Origin: Cylindrotheca closterium
Taxonomy: Eukaryota > Bacillariophyta > Bacillariophyceae > Bacillariales > Bacillariaceae
DNA length: 64,000 bases
Direction of reading: 5' to 3'
Assembly: GCA_933822405.4 (NCBI GenBank)
Contig: CAKOGP040002313.1
Span: 257,118-321,117, forward strand
The notes under the pieces were generated by a model. It did not search any database. It was given only the letters and a program-made list of their open reading frames with translations, and was not told where the DNA came from. The translations under genes and the position numbers were made by a program. Positions 10,173 to 19,297 of the stretch are shown piece after piece. The first letter of the stretch is position 1, and every line of letters begins with the position of its first letter.

Positions 10173-10796
10173 TCACAGGAGGTTGTTCAACTGATCTCGC
10201 TTGTCATTCAATTCTTGTAGAATCTTTTCTGCCTCTTCCTTGTCAAGAGCAAATTCCTTCAATATTTCAATGGGCGCATAGTCCAAAGTCTTTTCATGAG
10301 TCGCCTGAAGAAATATCTTGGGCGCCATTTCAGCACTGTAAGCCTGTGCCCATCGTTGGGCGCACAGACACCATATATCTCCCTCCTTGAGACCTGGAAA
10401 GTGGTATTCTGGCATTGCTGTACTCAAGTCATTTCCAACCGCCTTGGAGAATTTCAAAAACTTGTCGGTTACTTTGCAACACACCGTGTGACGACCCAAA
10501 TCCTGTTCCCCGGTGGAACAGAATCCATTCCGATAAAAGCCTGTTCCGATTCCACTTCCGCCAACGTCGGAACAGCAACACTGGAGTGGGGTTCCTAATA
10601 CATTCACAGCGTTAGGATCAACAGCTACTGCTTCTTCCGAGTCGCTTTCTTCCTGAGCAAACAAGGAAGATACAGAACTTTTGCTTTTCCCCCTCGTTTT
10701 CAAGAAAGGTAGATTATTGTTGCAACTGAAGCATTCTCCCAGCTGAAGAAGAGGCATAGGCAATAGAAGGCAAAAATACAAGGATAGAGTGAGCAT
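10173..10796 (-). CDS. DUF2237 (bacterial-type) protein with an N-terminal signal
   Basis: The product starting at 10796 (MLTLSLYFCLLLPMPLLQLG) has 207 residues. The frame stays open to an earlier ATG at 10952, but the later start exposes a signal peptide, so I chose it. Residues about 65-185 match the DUF2237 family of bacteria, with NVLGTPLQCC, TGFYRNGFCSTGEQDLGRHT, SKAVGNDLSTAMPEYHFPGL, GDIWCLCAQRW and LQATHEKTLDYAP. These Cys/His/Asp-rich segments look like a metal- or active-site core. The function of DUF2237 is not known to me. The signal followed by SCNNNLPFL suggests plastid or secretory targeting. The gene is divergent from the methyltransferase at 11007. Confidence 0.82.
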   Translation of the reverse strand: MLTLSLYFCLLLPMPLLQLGECFSCNNNLPFLKTRGKSKSSVSSLFAQEESDSEEAVAVDPNAVNVLGTPLQCCCSDVGGSGIGTGFYRNGFCSTGEQDLGRHTVCCKVTDKFLKFSKAVGNDLSTAMPEYHFPGLKEGDIWCLCAQRWAQAYSAEMAPKIFLQATHEKTLDYAPIEILKEFALDKEEAEKILQELNDKRDQLNNLL

Positions 10797-11006
10797 ATTT
10801 AATCGGGTTGCTGCGAATCTGTAGGTAGTAGTTCTGATCCGGGGTAAGAATGAAAGTAAAACACGAAAATTCGTGCTGATGATGTTTCTTCGTGATGGAT
10901 TTTTCTGACTATGCGCGGTTTCGCGCGACGACCCAATCAAACTTCGACCCACCCAAACTTCGACCCAACCGATGAAACATCACAAAAACAAAGACATGAC
11001 TTTGCA

Positions 11007-12098
11007 ATGAGGGTGAGGGGCAACATTACTAGACGGCGCTGCATTGGCAAACATTTGGCATTTGCGGACATTAAAGTGGATGGAGGTGACGAAGTTCTTA
11101 AAATTGTATTTCAGCGCGATTCCGATGCTTGGAACTCAGAATACGATGACACATTTCCCACCAAGAATTCCAAACTGCCATACGATGCTGTGGTATCTGT
11201 GGACCTTTGCGACAAAGACGAAACAACTGAGGAGCGAAATAATGGAGCCTTGCAGGTAAAGTCGTGGTTGTTGCTATCAAATCCCCGGGAAGAAGCATTG
11301 CGACTTGCCAAACACAAGGAAGGCGGCATCTCGTGCTCAGACTACTTGAAGGTTCGGGGCACCGCCTATCTCAAATACAACAGCCATCAAAGTGGTGACA
11401 ATCCTGAAAATAGTAAGAAAAAGGCCAACAGTGATTTGGAAGGCAAACAAGAGAGCAAACAAACTGATAATGGCGAAAAATTGACACAAGACAACCCAAA
11501 CCCAAATGACGCTTTCTCTCATGGTGACAATCGTTCCAAGAGTATGCGTGCCAAACTATTCGCTGCCTGGCTACTAAAGACATATGATGTGGAAGAACTC
11601 AAAAAGGGAACTGGAGTGCTAGACGTTGCTGGTGGCAAGGGCAAACTTTCGATAGAGCTATCGCTCCAAGGGATGATTCCTTGCACCATTGTTGACCCCT
11701 TGGTGCGCAAACATGGCAAAAAGCTAGATCCACGAGTAGCAAAACGAATACGGATGGCGTCAGCTCCACACCCTGAACTCATATCTCGTGAGTTCAATAC
11801 CACAAGTTTTGTCCAAGACTACGAGCGTTTGGTTCAAGATGCGAGCATGCTTGTGGGTATTCACCCTGATGAACCAACAGAAGACATTTTGGATCTAGCA
11901 TTGAAGTTTGAAAAGCCAGTCGCCATTGTGCCGTGTTGCGTATTTCCTGGACTCTTTCCGTTGCGCACTTTAAATTCTGGCAAAGGTGTCCAAACTTATG
12001 AACAATTCTTGGAATATCTTTTGGCAAAAGACGGCAGACTTCGAATAGAAAAATTGCCGTTTGAGGGGAGAAATCAAATCATATATCTGGCAACGTGA
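11007..12098 (+). CDS. Rossmann-fold methyltransferase-like protein with an OB-like N-terminus
   Basis: The 363-residue product begins MRVRGNITRRRCIGKH; an in-frame ATG at 10911 would add 32 residues. Residues 1-100 (VRGNITRRRCIGKHLAFADI, VKSWLLLSNPREEAL, VRGTAYLKY) have the look of an OB fold as found in aminoacyl-tRNA synthetase anticodon-binding domains. A charged linker rich in Asn, Lys and Asp follows. The C-terminal half has a SAM-type motif I (GVLDVAGGKGKLSIELS), then VDPLVRK. The segments LVGIHPDEPTEDILDLALKF and VAIVPCCVFPGLFP follow and match uncharacterised fungal and algal methyltransferase-like proteins. An RNA substrate is plausible given the OB-like part, but is inference. Confidence 0.72.
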   Translation: MRVRGNITRRRCIGKHLAFADIKVDGGDEVLKIVFQRDSDAWNSEYDDTFPTKNSKLPYDAVVSVDLCDKDETTEERNNGALQVKSWLLLSNPREEALRLAKHKEGGISCSDYLKVRGTAYLKYNSHQSGDNPENSKKKANSDLEGKQESKQTDNGEKLTQDNPNPNDAFSHGDNRSKSMRAKLFAAWLLKTYDVEELKKGTGVLDVAGGKGKLSIELSLQGMIPCTIVDPLVRKHGKKLDPRVAKRIRMASAPHPELISREFNTTSFVQDYERLVQDASMLVGIHPDEPTEDILDLALKFEKPVAIVPCCVFPGLFPLRTLNSGKGVQTYEQFLEYLLAKDGRLRIEKLPFEGRNQIIYLAT

Positions 12099-12172
12099 AA
12101 GGATTGATAGCAATTGAAGATACTGCAAGCTAGTGGAGGTACAAAGTCCGGATTTGTCGATTCGAACGATCG

Positions 12173-12220
12173 ATTCATTCATTCATTCATTCGTTCATCA
12201 TTCATTCTTTGATTCATTCG
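12173..12220. repeat. (ATTC)n tetranucleotide repeat
   Basis: Interrupted ATTC/TTCA repeats span about 48 bp between the methyltransferase stop and the GCP3-like gene. A GTACCGGTAC palindrome (12223-12232) follows immediately. Confidence 0.85.
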
Positions 12221-12467
12221 ACGTACCGGTACTGGTACACGTACTCACATGAGTGCCTTCATGTCGAACGACTAATTCGAACGACCTCAAATTCAAAAAA
12301 TGACAGCGGGAAATCACAATTCAACTATTTGAAATCAGATCATCTCAGGAAGAACATCATTCATATTCTAATCTCCAATCTTTGCAACCCTTTCTTAAAT
12401 ATTTGAAAGCACTTTCACAGTTAATCCGATTGAAAGAAAGATTATAATTGAACAATACACTGTAATC

Positions 12468-15368
12468 ATGTCATCTCGTTCTGGTGAAGATGTTGAAGAG
12501 GCAATGCAACGGCTCGTACGAGCAATGAAAGGCCACGCCGATGTGGCTTCGGTTTCCTTGGCGCGTCGCGTTGTCTCCAGCCAGATTGGACTCTCTCAAG
12601 ATCGCAAGGCTACGAATGTCACCAATGCTTGGCGTAGGGTTTCTCGCAAGGCGCCGTACCAAAGACACAAGGCTGAATTGGAGCGAGTCTACAACGATCT
12701 CAATATACGCTGTGCTAGGTCTGGAGACGAAGATTTGCCTCCAAAAGTGATCACAGTCATGACAAAATTGATGGGTAAACATATCAAATGTGCTACTCCA
12801 GAGCAGCTGACGTCGTCATCTGTAGCAACGTCACCAGTCGTGAATTCTGAGCCGCTTTCCCAGCCGCCACAGTCATCGTATCAACAGCCAATTCAAGTCT
12901 CGACACCATTGTCAACAGTTTCGCAACCGCGACAGCCGTATCAAAATTTGCAGTATCAGAGTGCTGCCCGAACCGAACCACTTCAGCAACGCGAACAACA
13001 CCAGCAGCAAGAACAAGTATATCAACATGAAAGGCGTCTGTCGTCGACCTCCACTGCTTTGTCGTCGGTTTCGTTCTTTCCCAACACTGCTCAATCGCAA
13101 GGACCGTTGGTAAGGTCAGAAGCGAGAGAGCAGCAAATTCAACAAAATCGCCAAGGGTTAGAACACGAAGAAGCGGCCTTATTGCGCGAGTGCTTGTATT
13201 CTCTACAAGGTATTGATGGCGAGAGGATAAAATATCATTTCAATAGTTCCAATGTCTTGTCCAATTGCGTGGACGATTATGAGGGAATTCGAGTGCAATC
13301 ACCCGCCCTAAATAATCCACTATTATATACTGGGCAGTCACTGGAGACACGCTTGGGTAGTGGAGCAGCTGATGCGCTTCGAATCAGTGGTGAAGCCGGC
13401 TGGCTCTATCATCGCACACAATCCTATATTCATCAAGTTCAACAAGATGACAGCAAAGGCATCCTAGCACGAGCATTCGCTGGGACCCTTTCCGAAGAAT
13501 TGCAAGAGTACCATTCCTTTTTGGCAAGCTTGGAGGCCAAACTGAACGATGTCAGTTTGAGGCAGCTCATGGTGGATCTACGAAAGCCAACACATAGACT
13601 GAAGATTCTTGCAATGCTTACTGATGGATTAGGAGACCTTTCTGGGGGCAACTTGCTGAGCGCCATTTACAAACACACACTACATGGTGACACCCGACAC
13701 GCAAGTTTGGTCAAGGGAATCTTGGGACATGTGTCCAAGCCTTGGTTCGACGTGCTGTTCCGGTGGAGTACTCAAGGTGTGTTATCTGATCCTCATGGAG
13801 AATTCTTTGTCCAAGAAATCCCCAATGTCAAAGACAAGTTTTTGTGGACGCAAAGATACGAGATCAATAGAGATCTAGTTCCAACAGGTATCCTTGACAA
13901 GCACCTTGTAGAGCCAGCATTCAATGTTGGAAAAGGAATCAACTTTATTCGGAGATGTCTATTGGATGGCACATGGACGATGAAATTGCCATCGATGGAT
14001 TCCGCGGACCTGGGATACAGTTGCAAGCCGTCGTCTAGAAAAGGGAACAACTCCAACGCTGAATTGCAGAAGACACTGAAGCGGGCAGGAGAATTAGTTC
14101 ACTCGCACATTCTTCTAACTCTAAAGAAGGAGAACCACATGATGGAACATTTGCTTGCCCTCAAGCAATTTTTGTTTCTTGGACAAGGAGACTTCTTTTC
14201 CGCACTAATAGATGGCTTGTTTACTGAGTTCCATGGCCATCAAGGGATTGCGGGCATTTACAAGCATTCCTTGTTGTCGATTGTGGAAGGAGCGTTACGA
14301 TCGACAAATGCCAAATACCAGCCTCAATTCTGCCTGGATCGATTACAGGTGGAACTCTTGTTGGGCAAAGATGAGGATGCGAACTTTATGTTTGGTCCTG
14401 GTCGCTCTCCAAGTCAACAAGGAGACAAGAGAACTGTGTGGGATATTTTTATGTTGGATTACAAGGTTCCAGATCCATTGATCGCGATTGTAGACCCTGC
14501 TGCATTGAAGAAATACAAGAAAGTTTTCCGGTTTCTATTCAATCTTAAGAAGGTCGAGTACATGCTCAATTACACCTGGCGACAGAACGCTACGCTGCAG
14601 CATGCATTGCAAACTACAGCTCAGTACAATGGAATCGACAAGTCAGCCGATGCGAGATACTTGCAATCCACTTACTTGTTGCGGAAAATATCCATTCTGA
14701 GACAGTCCATGATGCACTTGATATGCAATCTAAAGAGCTACTTGATGTTTGAAGTTCTCGAGGGTGGATGGCAAAAGTTGGTAAGCGATATTGACAAGGC
14801 CAAGACTCTGGACGAGGTAATTGAAGCGCACAAATCATATTTGAATGGAATTGTGAGAAAGAGTCTCCTGAAAGCCGACTCCAATGAGCTCACCAGTAAA
14901 CAGTACCTGGGGGAACAAGTGGAAACGTTGCTATCCATGGCAGATGAGTTCTGTAGCATGCAAGAAGCGCTATTCCGAGAGTCGTTACAATTGGCAGCTG
15001 TGGCAACTGAAAAGCGTTTGCGAGCAGAGACACGTCTGCAGCACGGTCATTGGGGATTCAACTCACAACAAGAGTCTGCAGAGGATGATAACTTCTTCGG
15101 ACTTGCAAACACACCAATGATAAAAGAGGTAGATCGAATATCTGATGAATATGAACAAAACGCTGTTGAGCTTCTGAAAGTTTTGGGGGAAATTGTGAAT
15201 GGCAATCTGGACGACTACGTAGACGAGAACAAGAACAAGTCAAATGTGGCCGATATCACAAGAATGGGGGCAAGTGCAACAGACGAATTCGACAGTGATC
15301 TTGATCCCCAACGCTTTCTGGTTGCTCAACTGGATCACAACGAGTATTATGCAAAGCAAGCAGTCTAG
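12468..15368 (+). CDS. Gamma-tubulin complex component, GCP3/Spc98 type
   Basis: A single exon encodes 966 residues. Residues about 240-400 form the GRIP1 region, with EEAALLRECLYSLQGIDGER, SGEAGWLYHRTQSYIHQV and LSAIYKHTLHGDT. GRIP2 follows, with GILDKHLVEPAFNVGKGINF, HMMEHLLALKQFLFLGQGDF and NYTWRQNATLQHAL. This is the Spc97/Spc98 family that nucleates microtubules; the extra N-terminal helical domain and the length fit GCP3. The N-terminal 100 residues (EEAMQRLVRAMKGHADVASV) are followed by a Gln/Ser/Pro-rich linker (120-235). An insertion (SADLGYSCKPSSRKGNNS) lies between the two GRIP parts. No intron is visible over 2.9 kb. Confidence 0.9.
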   Translation: MSSRSGEDVEEAMQRLVRAMKGHADVASVSLARRVVSSQIGLSQDRKATNVTNAWRRVSRKAPYQRHKAELERVYNDLNIRCARSGDEDLPPKVITVMTKLMGKHIKCATPEQLTSSSVATSPVVNSEPLSQPPQSSYQQPIQVSTPLSTVSQPRQPYQNLQYQSAARTEPLQQREQHQQQEQVYQHERRLSSTSTALSSVSFFPNTAQSQGPLVRSEAREQQIQQNRQGLEHEEAALLRECLYSLQGIDGERIKYHFNSSNVLSNCVDDYEGIRVQSPALNNPLLYTGQSLETRLGSGAADALRISGEAGWLYHRTQSYIHQVQQDDSKGILARAFAGTLSEELQEYHSFLASLEAKLNDVSLRQLMVDLRKPTHRLKILAMLTDGLGDLSGGNLLSAIYKHTLHGDTRHASLVKGILGHVSKPWFDVLFRWSTQGVLSDPHGEFFVQEIPNVKDKFLWTQRYEINRDLVPTGILDKHLVEPAFNVGKGINFIRRCLLDGTWTMKLPSMDSADLGYSCKPSSRKGNNSNAELQKTLKRAGELVHSHILLTLKKENHMMEHLLALKQFLFLGQGDFFSALIDGLFTEFHGHQGIAGIYKHSLLSIVEGALRSTNAKYQPQFCLDRLQVELLLGKDEDANFMFGPGRSPSQQGDKRTVWDIFMLDYKVPDPLIAIVDPAALKKYKKVFRFLFNLKKVEYMLNYTWRQNATLQHALQTTAQYNGIDKSADARYLQSTYLLRKISILRQSMMHLICNLKSYLMFEVLEGGWQKLVSDIDKAKTLDEVIEAHKSYLNGIVRKSLLKADSNELTSKQYLGEQVETLLSMADEFCSMQEALFRESLQLAAVATEKRLRAETRLQHGHWGFNSQQESAEDDNFFGLANTPMIKEVDRISDEYEQNAVELLKVLGEIVNGNLDDYVDENKNKSNVADITRMGASATDEFDSDLDPQRFLVAQLDHNEYYAKQAV

Positions 15369-15446
15369 GGAAACTATTAGCTTGAGTCAAAATTGAGAGA
15401 GTTTTATAGCACAGACTCCTACCAGATGTAGTGAAGTATGTGCAAA

Positions 15447-15464
15447 GTACTTGGTACCAAGTAC
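15447..15464. promoter_or_regulatory. 18-bp perfect palindrome GTACTTGGTACCAAGTAC
   Basis: A perfect palindrome centred on GGTACC lies 166 bp before the helicase start. It is one of several GGTACC-centred elements in intergenic DNA here. Its function is unknown. Confidence 0.45.
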
Positions 15465-15629
15465 CCCCCTACCAGTGATTAACCGAACCGAAGGGTAGAA
15501 GTCGTGATTTCAATAGCGTTGTCTGTCATCGTCAGTCATCCGACTTTTTGCCTCGTGCCAACCAACCGAAAAAAATCCCGGCTCGAGGTTTTCCTTCATA
15601 TTTTTTCTGTTTGCCCTCTCAAATCGAAA

Positions 15630-17336
15630 ATGGATAGTATCACGAGCAACAATGCCCTCGAGGCAGCAATGAAGTCCTTGAAAAAGCGGGACTCCAAGCC
15701 AATGAAACTGAAGAAATTGGCCAAACTTGTTGCCGAAGAATTGGGAGACAAAGAAGCCCACAAGAAAGTCAAAAAATGGATCAAGAAAAGTGAAGAGTTC
15801 CAGATCGACGGGAAAGAAGTCAAGTTGTCGAAGAAGAGAAGTGCTTCCCCAACACCCCAGCCATCGAAGAAGGCCAAGCTCTCTACTTCTTCCGCCCCCA
15901 GCTCCGATATCGAGGAGTGGCGAAAGACCAACAAGATTGTGTTGAAGGATGCTAGAGACGGCGAAGAAGGAAAGAAGGAGACCGACGCCATTAACAAGGA
16001 CACCTTGTACCACCCATTCATGTCTTTCGAAGATCCTGTGTGCAAGGAAGTCATTGCAGAACCTCTTCTTCGTCAGTGCACGGATGTGAACAAATTCACC
16101 ACACCTTCTCCCATTCAAGCGCAGTCGTGGCCAATCCTCATGTCCAAGAAGAATGGTCGAAAGAGAGATGTTGTTGGTATTGCAGAGACTGGAAGTGGAA
16201 AAACTCTCGCATTTGCCATTCCCGCTTTGTCGTCGATGATTGACTCTACTATTTCGAAGCAGACTAGACGCTCGCCACGAATGCTTGTTTTGGCACCAAC
16301 CCGTGAACTTGCAATGCAATCTGATGTCGTGCTTCAAGAGTTTGGTACTGTCAGTGGTCTCCGATCGATTGTCTTGTATGGTGGGGTTCCCAAGTACACA
16401 CAGGTTTCGGAACTGAAGAAGCGAAACGTTGATTGCATTGTTGCAACTCCAGGTCGACTAAAGGATTTGATCAACGAAGGAAATTGTGACTTGAGCAAGG
16501 TTCAGTACTTGGTCTTGGATGAAGCTGATCGTATGCTGGACATGGGTTTCGAGGAGGATGTCAAGTTCATCATCTCAAATTGCATGCCCAAAGAAGATGG
16601 CCGGCAAACAGCAATGTTTTCCGCGACCTGGCCTGCTGCTATCCAGGAAATTGCTATCAACTACATGGTTGATCCTATCCGCCTCTATGTCGGTTTCGAA
16701 GCTATTGTTGGATCCAATGGTGAAAATAGTATTGACGATTCCTTGTCTGCAAACAAGCGTGTGATTCAGAATGTTGAGGTTATTGACGATCGGGCTCGTG
16801 AAAAACGTCTTGGACAACTTTTGCAAAAATACAAAGGAAAAGGGCGCACCTTGATATTTGCATTGTACAAGAAAGAGGCAGAGAGACTGGAGTATTCTTT
16901 GCGTCGTGATGGATTTAACGTGTGTTCCATTCATGGGAACAAACACCAAGAGGCTCGTACGAAAGCGCTTGCAGAGTTTAAAGATGGCTCTTGTCCACTT
17001 TTGGTGGCAACTGACGTTGCCGCACGTGGATTGGATGTCCCGAATGTGGAATATGTTATCAACTACACCTTCCCCCTGACGATTGAGGATTATGTCCACC
17101 GAATTGGCCGAACTGGACGTGCCGGAAAGACAGGAATCAGTCACACCTTTTTCCAACCTGGAGACAAGTCGCATGCTGGTGAACTTCAACAAGTCATGAA
17201 GCAAGCTGGACAGGCCCCACCAGAGGATTTGATGAAGTTTGGCAGTACCATTAAGAAGAAGGAACACAACTTGTATGGAAGCTTTGGTCCAAGGGGAGGA
17301 CCAATGAAGAAGGCAACAAAGATCGTTTTCGATTAA
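15630..17336 (+). CDS. DBP3: DEAD-box RNA helicase, Dbp3-like (ribosome biogenesis)
   Basis: The start at 15630 (MDSITSNNALEAAMKSL) is preferred over an in-frame 15504 start because a lysine-rich nucleolar-type N-terminus begins there; the product has 568 residues. All DEAD-box motifs are present: Q motif FTTPSPIQAQSWP, I AETGSGKT (about 185), Ia PTRELA, Ib TPGR, II DEAD (about 297), III SAT, IV LIFALYKK, V ARGLD and VI HRIGRTGR. The C-terminus (PPEDLMKFGSTIKKKEHNLYGSF then KKATKIVFD) is characteristic of yeast Dbp3, an rRNA-processing helicase for the large subunit. Residues about 20-70 form a Lys/Glu helix pair (KLKKLAKLVAEELGDKEAHK) of the kind seen in nucleolar proteins. A nucleolar location is inferred. 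Confidence 0.9.
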   Translation: MDSITSNNALEAAMKSLKKRDSKPMKLKKLAKLVAEELGDKEAHKKVKKWIKKSEEFQIDGKEVKLSKKRSASPTPQPSKKAKLSTSSAPSSDIEEWRKTNKIVLKDARDGEEGKKETDAINKDTLYHPFMSFEDPVCKEVIAEPLLRQCTDVNKFTTPSPIQAQSWPILMSKKNGRKRDVVGIAETGSGKTLAFAIPALSSMIDSTISKQTRRSPRMLVLAPTRELAMQSDVVLQEFGTVSGLRSIVLYGGVPKYTQVSELKKRNVDCIVATPGRLKDLINEGNCDLSKVQYLVLDEADRMLDMGFEEDVKFIISNCMPKEDGRQTAMFSATWPAAIQEIAINYMVDPIRLYVGFEAIVGSNGENSIDDSLSANKRVIQNVEVIDDRAREKRLGQLLQKYKGKGRTLIFALYKKEAERLEYSLRRDGFNVCSIHGNKHQEARTKALAEFKDGSCPLLVATDVAARGLDVPNVEYVINYTFPLTIEDYVHRIGRTGRAGKTGISHTFFQPGDKSHAGELQQVMKQAGQAPPEDLMKFGSTIKKKEHNLYGSFGPRGGPMKKATKIVFD

Positions 17337-17476
17337 TTGATGCTGGAAACCAGATTGATTGTGGCATTTGCAAATTATTGAATTATTGGATGAATCATAC
17401 TGTAGATTATAGATCCTAAAGAAATGAGATTAAAAACAGGGTCGCGACTGTCCATCTTTGTCTGGAGCTGCCATTA

Positions 17477-18169
17477 TCACAATTCCTCCATAGCCGAATC
17501 TTTTGATGGTTTTGGCAATCGACGAAGACAAAATGGAGCGGAATTTGCCGATCCACCGGACCACGCCATTGAACCCATCCCCAACAATACTTCTTTTGTA
17601 CCTGGCACCATTCGCAGTTCATCAACCATTGTCTTCCATGGAGAGATCGGTGATTGATGATTGAAATATTTTAGTTGAATACAAGGTTTACCTGGGTTTA
17701 GCTTGGATTCCTCGATGGAAACGTCAAAACGTATCTTGGTGTCTCCTCTGTTTTCCTTTTGCGTGAAGAAGCGGTTGACGCCAGTGACTCCATTGTTTTC
17801 AAAGCGTTTCCCGTTCCATGTCCTTCCAGGTCCAAGCGCAAAGAATCCATTGGTCATAATGTTGGAAACTGTTGTCATGATCGCCCCATTGTTGTCAAGA
17901 AGTTCACCTTCCCATTCCCCCTCAATATCAGAGAGATCTATCGGTATTTCACCAGAAGAAAACAGGGAGAGAAGCTCCAGCCGATTGAGCGAATGCAAGT
18001 CTTCTACGGTCTTCATGGCATGATCTGTGGAAGGAAGTTTTTGGATTGATAAATCAGGAAGATTGTCGCTATTCCGCAATTCAAACGCTTGCAGCATATT
18101 ACGACCACAGCTACCAGCCAATGTCACCGTAGCCGCTGAGGCAGCAACTTTTAAAATCGTCACAATCAT
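17477..18169 (-). CDS. Unknown protein, possibly plastid-targeted, beta-rich
   Basis: I start at the Met at 18169 (MIVTILKVAASAATVTLAG), which gives a hydrophobic signal-like N-terminus and 230 residues; the frame is open to 18286. Segments LNRLELLSLFSSGEIPIDLS, IEGEWEGELLDNNG and RTWNGKRFENNG recall small beta-barrel proteins with a G-x-W-x-G motif (DUF4334 or lipocalin-like). The C-terminal HQSPISPWKTMVDELRMVPG, LLGMGSMAWSGG and APFCLRR look conserved and enzyme- or ligand-binding-like. I cannot name the family. A GTAAAC donor-like sequence lies within the frame near 17690, but reading through keeps the conserved C-terminal part, so I treat the gene as intronless. Confidence 0.65.
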   Translation of the reverse strand: MIVTILKVAASAATVTLAGSCGRNMLQAFELRNSDNLPDLSIQKLPSTDHAMKTVEDLHSLNRLELLSLFSSGEIPIDLSDIEGEWEGELLDNNGAIMTTVSNIMTNGFFALGPGRTWNGKRFENNGVTGVNRFFTQKENRGDTKIRFDVSIEESKLNPGKPCIQLKYFNHQSPISPWKTMVDELRMVPGTKEVLLGMGSMAWSGGSANSAPFCLRRLPKPSKDSAMEEL

Positions 18170-18422
18170 TGCAGGTACTGTAGTTTGCACGTTACGTAGT
18201 TTGTTGTATGTGAACGATGTGACTGTGAATGTGAAATTGAAAATGTGAATGAAACTCTTGAAGTACCCAAAGCGTCCGTCTGTCATCAGTCTCTACGTGG
18301 AAGCCCTCATCGCTTCAAACCTCGCGTCATCGATCGGTTCTGCAACGGTGCCATCACCTTGTCTCGAAACAACTACACGAAGATCAAAAGCTCCTCTTTC
18401 GACACGAAACACAAATAATACA

Positions 18423-19238
18423 ATGCCTGCACTAAAACGCAACAAAGCTAGCTTGATATTGCTGGGAATTTCATCACTTGTAGTCCCAAATGCCGGATTT
18501 GTCCCGAGGCAAATGGGTACCCATTTGAATGGTTTGCAATTGCAGGAATCCACTCCAGAGATAAATCCAGATGCCTGGGTAGAGCCAGATGCCTCTCTAG
18601 GGATAGTTCCAGAAGAAGAAGAGAGAGAAGTCGACTGGGGACTAGGTGGTGTTCGACTAGCACAAGAGAGTGCCATCAAAATTACTGGAGAGATCACACA
18701 CAAGCCAGGAAAAGCCGATGCCCAACCGATGGAACTCCTTAGGTATACAGCACTCAACAAAGTTGAAGAATCCACAGTAAAGTCCGTCATGGACAAGACT
18801 GGTTCAAAAATCATATGCTCGGGACAAGGCGTAGAAGAGTACAAAGACCCTGGAGATTCGTTGGAAAAAGTTGTCATTTTGGCGCCAATGGAAGCCATCA
18901 AGGATGCATTTACAAATGCAGGTCCAGCCATCGACTGTGAAACACTTGTATTCAATTTCCTTGGTGGTGACGATCTAATGATGGGAGAAGTCTTGGATGC
19001 CGCGAAAGAAATGGTTGTGATGATGGACATTGCCACAAAAGCAAAGATCACTTTCAATTCCTTGTGCCACATGTCAATTCCTTGTGGAACCTGTGCAGTC
19101 ACCGTCGTATCACTCGGCAAAAATGACTATGAAGGATCCAATGATTTAGAAAAGTCGATCGTTTCTGGCGAAGTCTACCTGAGAGATGGAACATACATGA
19201 CAGTCCAAGAATCAGACATAAACACAGCCCTAGCATAA
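18423..19238 (+). CDS. Plastid-type protein of unknown function
   Basis: The start MPALKRNKASLILLGISSLV leads into NAGFVP, close to the diatom AF/xP plastid cleavage motif, so I chose it over the in-frame ATG at 18249. The 271-residue product has a short acidic region (EEEEREVDWGLGGVRL, residues about 60-80). A mixed alpha/beta domain follows, with DAQPMELLRYTALNKVEES, SLEKVVILAPMEAIKDAFT and TLVFNFLGGDDLMMGEVLDA. The end has CHMSIPCGTCAVTVVSLG, where spaced Cys residues could bind metal or form a disulphide. I do not recognise the family. The gene is divergent from the 17477 gene and convergent with the YL1 gene (59 bp between stops). Confidence 0.72.
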   Translation: MPALKRNKASLILLGISSLVVPNAGFVPRQMGTHLNGLQLQESTPEINPDAWVEPDASLGIVPEEEEREVDWGLGGVRLAQESAIKITGEITHKPGKADAQPMELLRYTALNKVEESTVKSVMDKTGSKIICSGQGVEEYKDPGDSLEKVVILAPMEAIKDAFTNAGPAIDCETLVFNFLGGDDLMMGEVLDAAKEMVVMMDIATKAKITFNSLCHMSIPCGTCAVTVVSLGKNDYEGSNDLEKSIVSGEVYLRDGTYMTVQESDINTALA

Positions 19239-19297
19239 AAGTTCTTGTAATGTTTCTATTATGGTACAATATACTATTGTATTGTGATTATAGCAGT

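Noticed and set aside
15510..17267. Long minus-strand frames opposite the helicase
   Set aside because: They mirror Lys-rich and DEAD-box coding sequence and lack any motif of their own.
17660..17700. Possible intron (GTAAAC donor) in the 17477-18169 gene
   Set aside because: No good acceptor follows, and read-through keeps a conserved-looking segment in frame.
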